From Inhella inkyongensis (GTDB taxonomy: Bacteria > Pseudomonadota > Gammaproteobacteria > Burkholderiales > Burkholderiaceae_C): 64,000 bases of DNA. Below the pieces are notes generated by a model. It was not told the origin of the DNA. It saw only the letters and a program-made list of their open reading frames with translations, and made no database searches. Of the stretch, positions 35,155 through 43,078 are shown piece by piece. Each line of letters begins with the position of its first letter. The stretch's first letter is position 1. A program made the translations under genes and the position numbers. Location: assembly GCF_005952805.1 (NCBI RefSeq), contig NZ_CP040709.1, positions 2,914,001-2,978,000 on the forward strand, written 5' to 3'.

Positions 35155-35796
35155 TTAAAAACCTTGAGCGCGGGCGCGTGCCAACGCGTCACGCCAAATC
35201 GAAAGTCGGGTCAGCGGATTGCCCGCCGCCTGCGCCCCCACGCCCTGCCACAGGCCCTCGGCGTTGAAGCTGAACACCGGCGCCAGATCGGGCCGCTCGG
35301 GGGCCCGCTTCAGCTCGGGGTCGATGTTGTCCAGGATCCAGGGCGCATCCTGGGCATTCGGGTACCAGGCCAGCACCATATGGGCCTGCGGCCGCCCCTG
35401 GTACTGCGCCCGCACATAGACCAGGCGCAGGCTGCTTTCAGGCAGGCCCATGGCCAGCAGCGCGAAGTATTTGGCCATGGCCAGGTCCTCGCAGTCCCCC
35501 GCCGCCTTGGCAAACAACTCCAGCGGGCTGGCCCAGTAATCGGTCTGGCCCCAGACCTGCGCGTCCTCGCGCCACTCCAGCTGGCGATTCACATAGTCAT
35601 TCACGGCCCGCACCCGCTGCGGCGGCGTCAAGCTCGGGCCCTGATCGATCACCTCCACCAGCCCCCGTGCCAGGGCCTGGGCCGGGGCGCTGAGCAAGGC
35701 GGCCTGCTCCAGCAGGCGCGCGCGTTCCCAGGCCAGGACCGGCAGAACGGCCACCAGCAACAGGAGCAAGCAGCGAGGGAGGAAGCGGGCGCGCAT
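35155..35796 (-). CDS. lapG: LapG-like periplasmic cysteine protease (BTLCP)
   Basis: This 213-residue protein has an N-terminal export signal (CLLLLLVAVLPVLAWE) and the transglutaminase-like cysteine peptidase triad: Cys in AAGDCEDLAMAKY, His in QAHMVLAWY, and Asp in WILDNIDPE. LapG clips the N-terminus of large surface adhesins to release biofilm cells and is held inactive by LapD when c-di-GMP is high. The lapD gene is next, 136 bp downstream. No LapA-type adhesin or its type I secretion genes are in the window. Confidence 0.9.
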   Translation of the reverse strand: MRARFLPRCLLLLLVAVLPVLAWERARLLEQAALLSAPAQALARGLVEVIDQGPSLTPPQRVRAVNDYVNRQLEWREDAQVWGQTDYWASPLELFAKAAGDCEDLAMAKYFALLAMGLPESSLRLVYVRAQYQGRPQAHMVLAWYPNAQDAPWILDNIDPELKRAPERPDLAPVFSFNAEGLWQGVGAQAAGNPLTRLSIWRDALARARAQGF

Positions 35797-35861
35797 GGTG
35801 CAGGCCCACTTTAGAGGCTGGTCAAGGCCCCTCCACGGCAGGCAAACCCTGCTCGCCTATC

Positions 35862-36737
35862 ATGGCCGCCACCATGCAGATCGCCACCGTCCAGACCGAG
35901 ATCGCCCAATCCCGTGAGCGCGGGCCGCTGCGCGAAATCAAGATCCCGCCCTGCCCTGAGTTGCTCACGCGGCTGCGTGCCGCGATGGCGCTGCAAGAGC
36001 CCGATCTGAGCGAGGTGCAGGCCATTGCCAGTGCCGATGTGGCCATGTCAGCCACCCTGCTGCGCGTGGCCAACAGCCCCGTCCACCTGGGCGACGGCGC
36101 ACCTTGCGTCAGCGTCGGCCAGGCCATGACGCGCTTAGGCCTGGACGCCACCGCCGAGCTGATGACCGGCTTTCTGGTGCGCAACAGCATCCCGGTGAAC
36201 AGCCCGCATCTGCAGCGCTTTTGGGAACGCAGCAGCCGCCGCGCCATGGCCATGCGCTTGCTGGTGCCCAAGATCCCTGGCCTGGACCCCGACATCGCGC
36301 CGCTCTTCGGCCTCTTTTGCCATGTGGGCATGCCGGTGCTGCTGCAGTCGGTGCGCGGCTACGGCGCCACCCTGGTCGAGGCCGGCGCGCGCATCGACCG
36401 CCCCTATGTCGCCACCGAGAACGCCAACCACAAGACCGATCACGCGGTGGTCGGCGCGCTGGTGGCACGCGTCTGGGGCCTGCCCCAACCCCTGATGGCC
36501 GCCGTGCGCCTGCATCACGACTTCACGGTGCTCAGCGACAGCCAGCTCGAACCCGGCGTGGCCATCCTGGTGGCCGCCGGCCTGGTGGCCGACCAAATGA
36601 TGCGCCGCGCCGAAGGCCTCAAACCCGACGCCGACTGGACCCAGCAGGGCGAGCGTGTGCTCGACTGGCTGCAAATCAGCCTGACGGACGTCGAGGAGTG
36701 GACGGATCAGTTGGCGGGGATTGAAGAGGCGTATTGA
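35862..36737 (+). CDS. HDOD domain protein
   Basis: This 291-residue soluble protein has an HDOD domain over most of its length: LLTRLRAAMALQEPDLSEVQAIASADVAMSATLLRVANSP (here in two parts, LLTRLRAAMALQEPDLSEVQ and AIASADVAMSATLLRVANSP) and DHAVVGALVARVWGLPQPLMAAVRLHHD. HDOD proteins are non-catalytic relatives of HD domains, frequent in signalling networks with c-di-GMP proteins. No other domain is attached. ATG 35862 and ATG 35874 are both possible starts. It diverges from lapG across 65 bp. Confidence 0.88.
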   Translation: MAATMQIATVQTEIAQSRERGPLREIKIPPCPELLTRLRAAMALQEPDLSEVQAIASADVAMSATLLRVANSPVHLGDGAPCVSVGQAMTRLGLDATAELMTGFLVRNSIPVNSPHLQRFWERSSRRAMAMRLLVPKIPGLDPDIAPLFGLFCHVGMPVLLQSVRGYGATLVEAGARIDRPYVATENANHKTDHAVVGALVARVWGLPQPLMAAVRLHHDFTVLSDSQLEPGVAILVAAGLVADQMMRRAEGLKPDADWTQQGERVLDWLQISLTDVEEWTDQLAGIEEAY

Positions 36738-36817
36738 GTGGTCGCAGTTAATTCTTAGCTGCCGCAATCAAGAATGCCGCTCACTCTTGCTCCCTCATTC
36801 CACTCACTGAGCGCCAA

Positions 36818-37441
36818 GTGATCAGATTGCTCAAACGCGCGGCAGTGGCCGCCCTCTCCTTCGCGGCGATGGCTGCTTATGTCGGGCCGAATGCCTTCGA
36901 TAGCTTTGACTTGTTATTCAGAGGGCCGACGCCCGAACAACGTATGCAACGAATTGAGGGGACACTCGTTGCCGCGTCTGCATGCCGGGGTGAGCGAAAT
37001 AACACCTACCAAGAGATTGAGATCCAGACGCTCCATGGGATTCAGTCGATTTGGCTCAGTTGTTCATCGAAGAAATCGACGATTGCCTACGTTCAGGCCC
37101 CTAACCGCCGACAGGGAGCGCATCAGCCTCAAATAACCGCTTGGCTTGAGCCCTACAACTGGTTGAGCCGCCGCTCGGAGCGGCTCGACAAAGTGGAGTT
37201 GGATGGTGTGCGGATCTTTCAAAGACGCTCCCCCGAGCCTCCTTCGGCGTTTGGCCTTCTGTTTCAGAGTGCGGGTTGGCTGATGTTGCTAGCAATGCCA
37301 CTTTGCTTTGCTTGGCGCTGGGTTCCAAACCAGTTGGACGATCTGCAAACGCTCACACTCCTTCGTGGCCTAACTGCGTGGCTCATCTTGCCGGGAGGAT
37401 TGCTAGTCGTGTTCGGGCTGTTCCTCTCCTTACCGCCGTAG
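36818..37441 (+). CDS. Unrecognised membrane protein in lower-GC segment
   Basis: This 207-residue frame has an N-terminal hydrophobic helix (AAVAALSFAAMAAYVGP), a polar middle domain with three cysteines (ASACRGERNN, IWLSCSSKK), and two C-terminal membrane segments (SAGWLMLLAMPLCFAWRWVP and AWLILPGGLLVVFGLFLSLP). I do not recognise a family. The start is taken as GTG 36818. Base composition and codon choice are visibly more AT-rich than the flanking genes, which suggests acquisition. There is no competing frame, and the membrane topology argues that it is real. Confidence 0.55.
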   Translation: MIRLLKRAAVAALSFAAMAAYVGPNAFDSFDLLFRGPTPEQRMQRIEGTLVAASACRGERNNTYQEIEIQTLHGIQSIWLSCSSKKSTIAYVQAPNRRQGAHQPQITAWLEPYNWLSRRSERLDKVELDGVRIFQRRSPEPPSAFGLLFQSAGWLMLLAMPLCFAWRWVPNQLDDLQTLTLLRGLTAWLILPGGLLVVFGLFLSLPP

Positions 37442-37461
37442 GAGCCCAGGAGAGATCAGCG

Positions 37462-37509
37462 TGTCCGTTCCAAAGAGGACTAAAGGATCAGGGGAGATGG
37501 GAGCGGACA
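37462..37509. repeat. 48-bp element with inverted ends (possible IS remnant)
   Basis: TGTCCGTTCC at 37462-37471 and GGAGCGGACA at 37500-37509 are inverted copies with one mismatch. The interior AAAGAGGACTAAAGG is unlike neighbouring DNA. It could be the joined ends of a deleted insertion sequence or a tiny MITE; no transposase is present. Confidence 0.35.
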
Positions 37510-37919
37510 GCGCCTTTGGCCCACCGCGATCCCTGCTTTATGTATTGCAAGTCACTGGAGCACCGCTAGCACCACCCACGCTCGTTGGGGCTACCGTCAT
37601 CGCAGCAAAGCCATGAGGGTCCACAGTGTTCTAGTCGGCCAGTACTCTGGCCGCTTAGCGAGCAGGTTTCGCAGGCAGGGACGGGATGGAGGAGCCATGT
37701 GAACTGGCAGTGCTCCACGGCCCGGCCCTAGGCCGACCGTGTGCATTCAGCGCCTTTCCTTCCACCAGCCTTCTCGGGCACAGCAAGGAGAGCCGGGGCG
37801 GGGGCTGGCCCGAGCATGGCGCTGAGGGCTTTGCGACCCCGCCCGACGGACAGGCCGCAAGTAGGCGGCCTAGGGGGCCCTCACTGCACGCCCCAACCCT
37901 GCAATGGCGCAACCGCGCG

Positions 37920-37941
37920 CTCCAGCCTCAAAGTGCTGGAG
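37920..37941 (-). terminator. Hairpin downstream of the binding-protein gene
   Basis: CTCCAGC and GCTGGAG form a perfect 7-bp stem with an 8-nt loop, 16 bp past the stop codon. No T-tract follows, so terminator function is uncertain. Confidence 0.3.
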
Positions 37942-37956
37942 GGCCTGCCTTGCCCC

Positions 37957-39534
37957 TCACTTCCCCGGCACCGTCACCCAAGCCACCTCCAGCCAGTTGT
38001 CCGGCCGATGTACAGCCTTGACGCCGGCGCGCGCGGCCCAGGGGATGACCTGGCGGTGCAGCGGGATGGTGTGGATCTGGCTGCGGAACTCGGTCAGCGC
38101 GGCGCGGATCAGGGCCTCGCGCTTCTTCGGGTCGACCTCGGACGAGGACTGAGCCGCCAGTTGATCGAACTTGTCGTTCTTCCAGCCGCCATAGTTGTAG
38201 GAGCCGATGCCCTTCTCACCCCGGTTGCGGTAGACCGGCGCAAAGATCGATTCGGCATCCGTGATGGCCCCGCCCCAACCATAGAGGTAGAGGCTGGTAT
38301 CGACCTTCTCCAGCTTGGGGAAGAAGAGCACACGCGGCATGGCGTTGACCTTGACCTTGACCTTGAGCTGCGCCCACATCGAGGCCAGGGTCAGGCAAAT
38401 CTCTTCGTCGTTGATGTAACGGTTGTTCGGGCAATCCAGCGTGACCTCAAAGCCCTCGGCGTAGCCGGCGTCCGCCATCAGCTTCTTGGCGGCGGCCAGG
38501 TCATAGGGCAGGCGAGTCTGCAGGGTTGGATCGTCAAAGCTGGCCTTGGGCGAAGGGGTGAGGCCGCCGGTGGGTTGGGCCAGGCCCTGCATCAGCTTGG
38601 TGCGCATGCCCTCGATGTCGATGGCCTGGTAGAGCGCCTGGCGCACGCGCAGGTCCTTGAAGGGGTTCTTGCCGTCCGGGCTCTTGCCGTAGAGCAGGCT
38701 GTCGCGCGCCTGGTCCATGCCGATGAAAACGATGCGGTTCTCGGGGCCGTCGATGATCTGCAGGCCGCGCTGGCTGCGCAGGCGTTGCACATCGCGCGGC
38801 GCGGGGTCCAGCACCAAATCCAACTCACCCGAAATCAGCGCAGCCAGCCGGGTGGCGTCGTTGCCAATCGGCGTGAAGACGATTTCCTCGACATTGCCTT
38901 CGAACTTGCCCCACCAGTTGGGGTTGCGCTTGAAGACGTTCTTCTGCCCGGGCTGGCGGCTCACCAGCATGTAGGGGCCGGTGCCGTTGGCATTGATGCT
39001 GGTGTGGCTCTCTTCCTTGTTCTTGAAGTCCTGCGGGCGGGTGACACGGTGCTTTTCGGCCCAGGCCTTGTTCATGATCCACAGCAGATCCAGATGCTGC
39101 AGAAAGACCGGGTTGGGCTTTTCCAGCTTGAACTCGACCGTGTGCGCGTCGATCTTCTTGGGAATGCCCACGGCATTGCCGTACTGCAGCAGCTGCGAGG
39201 TGGTCTCGCGCGAGCGCGCCATCGAGAACACCACGTCGTCGGCGGTGAAGGGGGCACCGTCATGGAACTTCACGCCCTGGCGCAGCTTGAAGCGCCAGGT
39301 CAACGGGTCGGGGTTGCTCCACTCGGTGGCCAAGGCAGGCACGATGGACATGTCTTTGCCGCGCGTGACCAGCTTTTCATAGACCTGGCCGTTGACCATA
39401 TTGGTCATGGACTCGTTCTGCGAGTGCGGGTCGGCGGTCTGCAAATCGCCCTGGCTGGCCCAGCGCAAGGTCTGGGCCGGGGCGCCGGAATGAAGAGCGG
39501 CCGCCAGGGCGGCCGCGAGAAGCAGGTTTTTCAT
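37957..39534 (-). CDS. Peptide/oligopeptide-type ABC substrate-binding protein
   Basis: This 525-residue SBP_bac_5 family protein (DppA/OppA type) has a signal peptide (LLLAAALAAALHSGAPAQ), the family signature segment LRQGVKFHDGAPFTADDVVFS, and DLRVRQALYQAIDIEG. It should deliver peptides or similar solutes to an ABC permease, but no permease or ATPase genes for this class are nearby. ATG 39534 gives the signal peptide; the longer frame runs back into the HD-GYP gene. It starts 8 bp after that gene's stop, so the two are probably co-transcribed. Confidence 0.92.
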   Translation of the reverse strand: MKNLLLAAALAAALHSGAPAQTLRWASQGDLQTADPHSQNESMTNMVNGQVYEKLVTRGKDMSIVPALATEWSNPDPLTWRFKLRQGVKFHDGAPFTADDVVFSMARSRETTSQLLQYGNAVGIPKKIDAHTVEFKLEKPNPVFLQHLDLLWIMNKAWAEKHRVTRPQDFKNKEESHTSINANGTGPYMLVSRQPGQKNVFKRNPNWWGKFEGNVEEIVFTPIGNDATRLAALISGELDLVLDPAPRDVQRLRSQRGLQIIDGPENRIVFIGMDQARDSLLYGKSPDGKNPFKDLRVRQALYQAIDIEGMRTKLMQGLAQPTGGLTPSPKASFDDPTLQTRLPYDLAAAKKLMADAGYAEGFEVTLDCPNNRYINDEEICLTLASMWAQLKVKVKVNAMPRVLFFPKLEKVDTSLYLYGWGGAITDAESIFAPVYRNRGEKGIGSYNYGGWKNDKFDQLAAQSSSEVDPKKREALIRAALTEFRSQIHTIPLHRQVIPWAARAGVKAVHRPDNWLEVAWVTVPGK

Positions 39535-39542
39535 GGTCGGGT

Positions 39543-40778
39543 TCAGCGCGGCTGACTCCATAGTTCGGTGAGTTGGGTGAAGCCCCAGGCGGTAGCGTCC
39601 TCGCGGCCGACGATCTTGTCCGTGCCCGCCGCGAGGTCCAAATCCACCACCTCAATGGGCAGATTGGATTTAGTGGAGAAAAACACCCGTACCTTGGGAG
39701 CCGTGAGCTTGCCGGGGTTCTGATCGATCACCACCGCCAGCCGGCCAGAATTCAGACGCACCAAGGTGCCCACGGGGAAGATGCCGATCGACACCACGAA
39801 GGCCTGGAACACCTTGGGGTCAAAGTGGCCCTGCCACTGCGCCATGCGCGCCAGCGAGGCCGCGGGGTCCCAGGCACCTTTGTAGGGGCGGGTGGAGGTC
39901 ACGGCGTCATAGACATCGCAGACCGCACCCATGCGGGCCAGGAGCGAGATCTGCTCGCCGGCCAAGCGGTGGGGGTAGCCACTGCCATCCATTTTTTCGT
40001 GGTGGTGCAGGCAGACATCGAGTACGCCTTCGTCGAACACACCACTGGCCTTGAGGGCCTCAAACCCACGCGCCGGATGGCTGCGCATCACGGCGAACTC
40101 GGCATCGGTCAGCGCGCCCGGCTTGTTCAGTACCTCCAGGGGCATCAGCATCTTGCCCACATCGTGCAGCAGACCCGCCATGCCGGCTTCGCGCTGCTCG
40201 TCCTCGGTCAGGCCCAGCTGTTTACCCAGCGCGACCATCATGGCGCACACGGCAATCGAGTGCATATAGGTGTAGTCGTCGCGGGTCTTGAGCCGCGCCA
40301 GGCTGATCAGGGCCGAGGGGTTGCGCCACACCGATCCGGCAATGTCCTCCACCAGCGGCGTGCATTCCTCGCTCTTGATGGCATGGCCCAGCCGGGCCTC
40401 GTTCAGCATGGTGGTGACCTGCTGCTTGCTCTTGCGCATCAGCTCGGCAGCCTGCTCGAACTCCTGCGCAAAGCTGCGCGCCACCACGGGCACGGCGGCC
40501 GGACGCGGGGCCGGTGGCGGGGGCGGCGGCGGCGGCGGGGGTGGGGGCGGGTTCACCTCGGGCTCGGGAGCCACGGCGGCCAGCGCGTCGGCAGCGTCCT
40601 TGCCCTTGGCCACATCGATCCAAATAAAGGGCACGCCCGAGCGCTTGAGGCTGTCCAGGTCGGCCTCATCCGTCAGCAGGAAGCGTGTCTTCCAGAACGG
40701 ATGCGAGAGCCAGGAGCCCTCCATCGACTGGAGAAACATGCCCAGTTCGGCTTGCGCGGTGGGAATCTTTTTCAGCAT
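39543..40778 (-). CDS. HD-GYP c-di-GMP phosphodiesterase with DUF3391 and polyproline linker
   Basis: This 411-residue protein has an N-terminal DUF3391 module (MLKKIPTAQAELGMFLQSM), a linker with 13 consecutive prolines at about residues 77-89, and an HD-GYP domain. Metal and signature residues are intact: HSIAVCAMM, LLHDVGK and HHHEKMDGSGYP. It should hydrolyse c-di-GMP to GMP. A C-terminal extension of about 70 residues (VGTLVRLNSGRLAVVIDQNP) is typical of this subgroup. The proline run predicts dependence on elongation factor P and is encoded by a G-rich tract prone to slippage. Confidence 0.93.
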   Translation of the reverse strand: MLKKIPTAQAELGMFLQSMEGSWLSHPFWKTRFLLTDEADLDSLKRSGVPFIWIDVAKGKDAADALAAVAPEPEVNPPPPPPPPPPPPPAPRPAAVPVVARSFAQEFEQAAELMRKSKQQVTTMLNEARLGHAIKSEECTPLVEDIAGSVWRNPSALISLARLKTRDDYTYMHSIAVCAMMVALGKQLGLTEDEQREAGMAGLLHDVGKMLMPLEVLNKPGALTDAEFAVMRSHPARGFEALKASGVFDEGVLDVCLHHHEKMDGSGYPHRLAGEQISLLARMGAVCDVYDAVTSTRPYKGAWDPAASLARMAQWQGHFDPKVFQAFVVSIGIFPVGTLVRLNSGRLAVVIDQNPGKLTAPKVRVFFSTKSNLPIEVVDLDLAAGTDKIVGREDATAWGFTQLTELWSQPR

Positions 40779-40833
40779 GGCTTGAGCAAAGTATCAGGCC
40801 AAAGCACACCCCTGCACCCCGGGGCATCCCGCA

Positions 40834-40868
40834 AAGACAAAGGCCGCCGGGGTTGCCCCAGGCGGCCT
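40834..40868 (-). terminator. Rho-independent terminator after cytochrome c4
   Basis: On the minus strand AGGCCGCC-t-GGGG pairs with CCCC-GGCGGCCT around a short loop, followed by TTGTCTTT. It separates the cytochrome gene from the HD-GYP gene. Confidence 0.8.
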
Positions 40869-40892
40869 GTGAAAAAACTCGCGAACTGCGAT

Positions 40893-41537
40893 TTACCTTG
40901 TCGCCGACTGTGGCACGGTCTTCAGCTCGCCCGGCAGGCTGGCCAGGTAGGCGGCGATCTGCTTGATCTCGGCCGTGCTCATGCCCTTGATCTGGCCCTG
41001 CATGATGGCGTTGCCGCGACCGACGGTGCTCTTGCCTTCCAACTGATAGGCCCGGAGGGCCACCGTCAGGTAGTCGGCGTGCTGACCGGCCAGCTTGGGG
41101 TGGTTGCCGTCCAGGGTCTTGCTGAAATTGGTGCCGTGGCAGGCCACGCAGGCCTGCAGCTTGCTGGCGATGGCGGCCGGTGCAGCGGCCACTTCGGCCG
41201 GGGCCGGCTCGCCTTTGCCCTGCTGCTCATAGAAAGCGGCCACGTCCTTCATGTCCTGCTCGCTCATCGAGCCGGCGATGCCGCGCATGGTCGGGTGCTT
41301 GCGCTCGCCCTTGGCGTAGGACTGTAGGGCGGCCACGATATAGCCGGCGTTCTGGCCCGAGATCTTGGGCACGCGGTGCACCTCGGGGAAGCTGGCGCGG
41401 TACTCGGGGATGCCATGGCAGCCGATGCACATGGCCACCTTTTTGGCGCCGGCCGCGGCATCCTGCGCCTGCACGGGCGCAGAGAACGCAACACAGGCGA
41501 TCAAGGCAAGGGCGAGCGGGGTCAGCAGTTGGCGCAT
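40893..41537 (-). CDS. Di-haem cytochrome c4-like protein
   Basis: This 214-residue periplasmic electron carrier has a signal peptide (ending FSAPVQAQD) and two cytochrome c domains, each with a CxxCH haem site (CIGCH at about residue 37 and CVACH at about residue 133) and a distal Met ligand region (TMRGIAGSMS and MQGQIKGMS). The duplicated layout is that of cytochrome c4, which passes electrons from the bc1 complex to terminal oxidases, especially cbb3 types. An FNR-like box and a TAGAAT -10 element lie upstream, suggesting oxygen-responsive control. Confidence 0.93.
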   Translation of the reverse strand: MRQLLTPLALALIACVAFSAPVQAQDAAAGAKKVAMCIGCHGIPEYRASFPEVHRVPKISGQNAGYIVAALQSYAKGERKHPTMRGIAGSMSEQDMKDVAAFYEQQGKGEPAPAEVAAAPAAIASKLQACVACHGTNFSKTLDGNHPKLAGQHADYLTVALRAYQLEGKSTVGRGNAIMQGQIKGMSTAEIKQIAAYLASLPGELKTVPQSATR

Positions 41538-41598
41538 GGTGTTCTTTGAGTGAAGCTGGCGGAATGGGCGCGGATTCTAGGGGGCAGCGCGGGCTGCC

Positions 41599-41612
41599 TT
41601 GACCCAGATCAA
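41599..41612. promoter_or_regulatory. FNR/ANR-like box between cytochrome c4 and moxR
   Basis: TTGACCCAGATCAA matches the FNR consensus TTGAT-N4-ATCAA in nine of ten positions. For the cytochrome gene a -10-like TAGAAT lies at 41579-41574, placing the box near -39 to -41, the class II activator position. For the moxR gene, TATACT at 41630-41635 is the nearest -10 candidate. Confidence 0.6.
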
Positions 41613-41642
41613 GGGTTTACACGGCTTCCTATACTGCCGCGC

Positions 41643-42500
41643 ATGAAATTCCAAGGCTCTGCTCACTACGTCGCCACCGACGACCTCAAGCTTGCGGTCA
41701 ACGCCGCGATCACCCTGCAACGCCCGCTCCTGCTCAAGGGCGAGCCGGGCACCGGCAAGACCCTGCTGGCCGAGGAGGTCGCTGCATCCTTGGGCTTGCC
41801 GCTGTTGCAATGGCATGTGAAGAGCACCACCAAGGCGCAGCAGGGCCTGTACGAGTACGACGCCGTGAGCCGGCTGCGCGACAGCCAACTCAGTGATGCG
41901 GAAAGCGCCGCCAAGGTGCGCGACATCCGCAACTACATCCTCAAGGGCGTGCTCTGGCAGGCCTTTGAATCGGAGACCCCGGTGGCGCTGCTGATCGACG
42001 AGATCGACAAGGCCGACATCGAGTTTCCCAACGACCTTCTGCGCGAACTCGACCGCATGGAGTTCCACTGCTACGAGACGCGCGAAACCATCAAGGCGCG
42101 GCATCGCCCGCTGGTCTTCATCACCAGCAACAACGAGAAAGAGCTGCCCGACGCCTTCCTGCGCCGCTGCTTTTTCCACTACATCCAGTTCCCGGATGCC
42201 GAGACGATGCAGCGCATCATCGATGTGCACTTCCCCGATCTGAAGAGCGAACTGCTGGGCGCCGCGCTCAAGAGCTTCTACCAAGTGCGCAACCTGCCAG
42301 GCCTGAAGAAGAAGCCCAGCACCAGCGAGTTGCTGGATTGGCTGCGCCTGCTGCTGGCCGAAGACATCGACGCCAGCTTGCTGGGTGCCAGCGAGACCGG
42401 CCCAACCCGGGTGCCGCCGCTGGCCGGTGCCCTGCTGAAGAACGAGCAGGATCTGACCCTGTTCGAAAAACTCCTGCAAATGCAAAGGCATCACCGTTGA
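41643..42500 (+). CDS. MoxR family AAA+ ATPase
   Basis: This 285-residue ATPase has Walker A GEPGTGKTLLA, Walker B LLIDEIDKAD, sensor 1 FITSNNEKELPDAFLRRC and the arginine-finger region. MoxR proteins usually act as chaperones with VWA-domain partners to insert cofactors or assemble complexes. A VWA gene lies 3.1 kb downstream, separated by a GNAT gene and an inverted EAL/GGDEF pair. A TATACT hexamer at 41630-41635 would place transcription start almost on the ATG, a near-leaderless arrangement. Confidence 0.92.
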   Translation: MKFQGSAHYVATDDLKLAVNAAITLQRPLLLKGEPGTGKTLLAEEVAASLGLPLLQWHVKSTTKAQQGLYEYDAVSRLRDSQLSDAESAAKVRDIRNYILKGVLWQAFESETPVALLIDEIDKADIEFPNDLLRELDRMEFHCYETRETIKARHRPLVFITSNNEKELPDAFLRRCFFHYIQFPDAETMQRIIDVHFPDLKSELLGAALKSFYQVRNLPGLKKKPSTSELLDWLRLLLAEDIDASLLGASETGPTRVPPLAGALLKNEQDLTLFEKLLQMQRHHR

Positions 42501-43078
42501 TCACCGTCCGTCCCGTTGAACTGGCGCTTGGCCCCGTGCGCCTTGTCCCGCTGACCATCGCCCACGAAGACGGACTGCGCGCAGCGGCTGCCGATGGCGA
42601 GTTGTGGAAGCTCCGGATCACCTCGGTGCCAGAGCCCGAAAACACCCGGGCCTACATCGACAAAGCCTTGAGCACCCCGGACCGGCTGCCCTTTGCCGTG
42701 CTGGAGGCCGCGAGCGGCCGCGTGCTGGGCACCACGAGCTACCACGACATCGTGCCCGAGCTCGATCGCGTTGAGATCGGGTGGACCTGGTATGCCCAAA
42801 GCTGCTGGCGCACGGCCATCAACACGGCCTGCAAGCTGGCCCTGCTGCGCCACGCTTTTGACGACCTGGGCGCCGCCCTGGTGGGTTGGCGCACCGACAT
42901 CCTCAACACCCGCAGCCAGGCCGCCATCGAACGCCTGGGGGCGCGCAAGGAGGGCGTGATCCGCCACGATCTGCGCCGCCGCGACGGCACGGTGCGAGAT
43001 ACGGTGCGCTACAGCCTGCTGGCGAGCGAATGGCCCGCCACGCGGGCCCACCTGGAGGCCGCCCTGGCCCGTCGCTGA
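42497..43078 (+). CDS. GNAT family N-acetyltransferase (RimJ/RimL-like)
   Basis: This 193-residue protein resembles the COG1670 RimJ/RimL acetyltransferases: LGPVRLVPLTIAHEDGLRAA, VEIGWTWYAQSCWRTAINTACKLALLRHAF (as VEIGWTWYAQSCWRT and AINTACKLALLRHAF) and TRSQAAIERLGARKEGV. Substrate is unknown; it could acetylate a protein N-terminus or a small molecule. No ATG lies near the start; TTG at 42497 overlaps the MoxR stop (TTGA) and gives a sensible N-terminus. Its stop directly abuts the stop of the opposite-strand EAL gene. Confidence 0.82.
   Translation: MITVRPVELALGPVRLVPLTIAHEDGLRAAAADGELWKLRITSVPEPENTRAYIDKALSTPDRLPFAVLEAASGRVLGTTSYHDIVPELDRVEIGWTWYAQSCWRTAINTACKLALLRHAFDDLGAALVGWRTDILNTRSQAAIERLGARKEGVIRHDLRRRDGTVRDTVRYSLLASEWPATRAHLEAALARR

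Larger units (their letters stand above)
37442..37956. other. Gene-free interval of about 515 bp
   Basis: No frame here has protein-like character on either strand. It contains a 48-bp structure with inverted ends (37462-37509), a palindrome GGCCAGTACTCTGGCC near 37639, and a hairpin CTCCAGC/GCTGGAG (37920-37941) just beyond the stop of the binding-protein gene. Its sequence looks like decayed DNA rather than a regulatory region. Confidence 0.5.

Noticed and set aside
37639..37660. Palindrome GGCCAGTACTCTGGCC as a regulatory operator.
   Set aside because: No gene start lies near it on either strand, so it is left as part of the gene-free interval.
37741..39555. Long open frame (about 600 codons) on the plus strand opposite the binding-protein gene.
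   Set aside because: It is the antisense shadow of a clear SBP_bac_5 gene, with His/Leu/Gly-rich composition and no recognisable domain.
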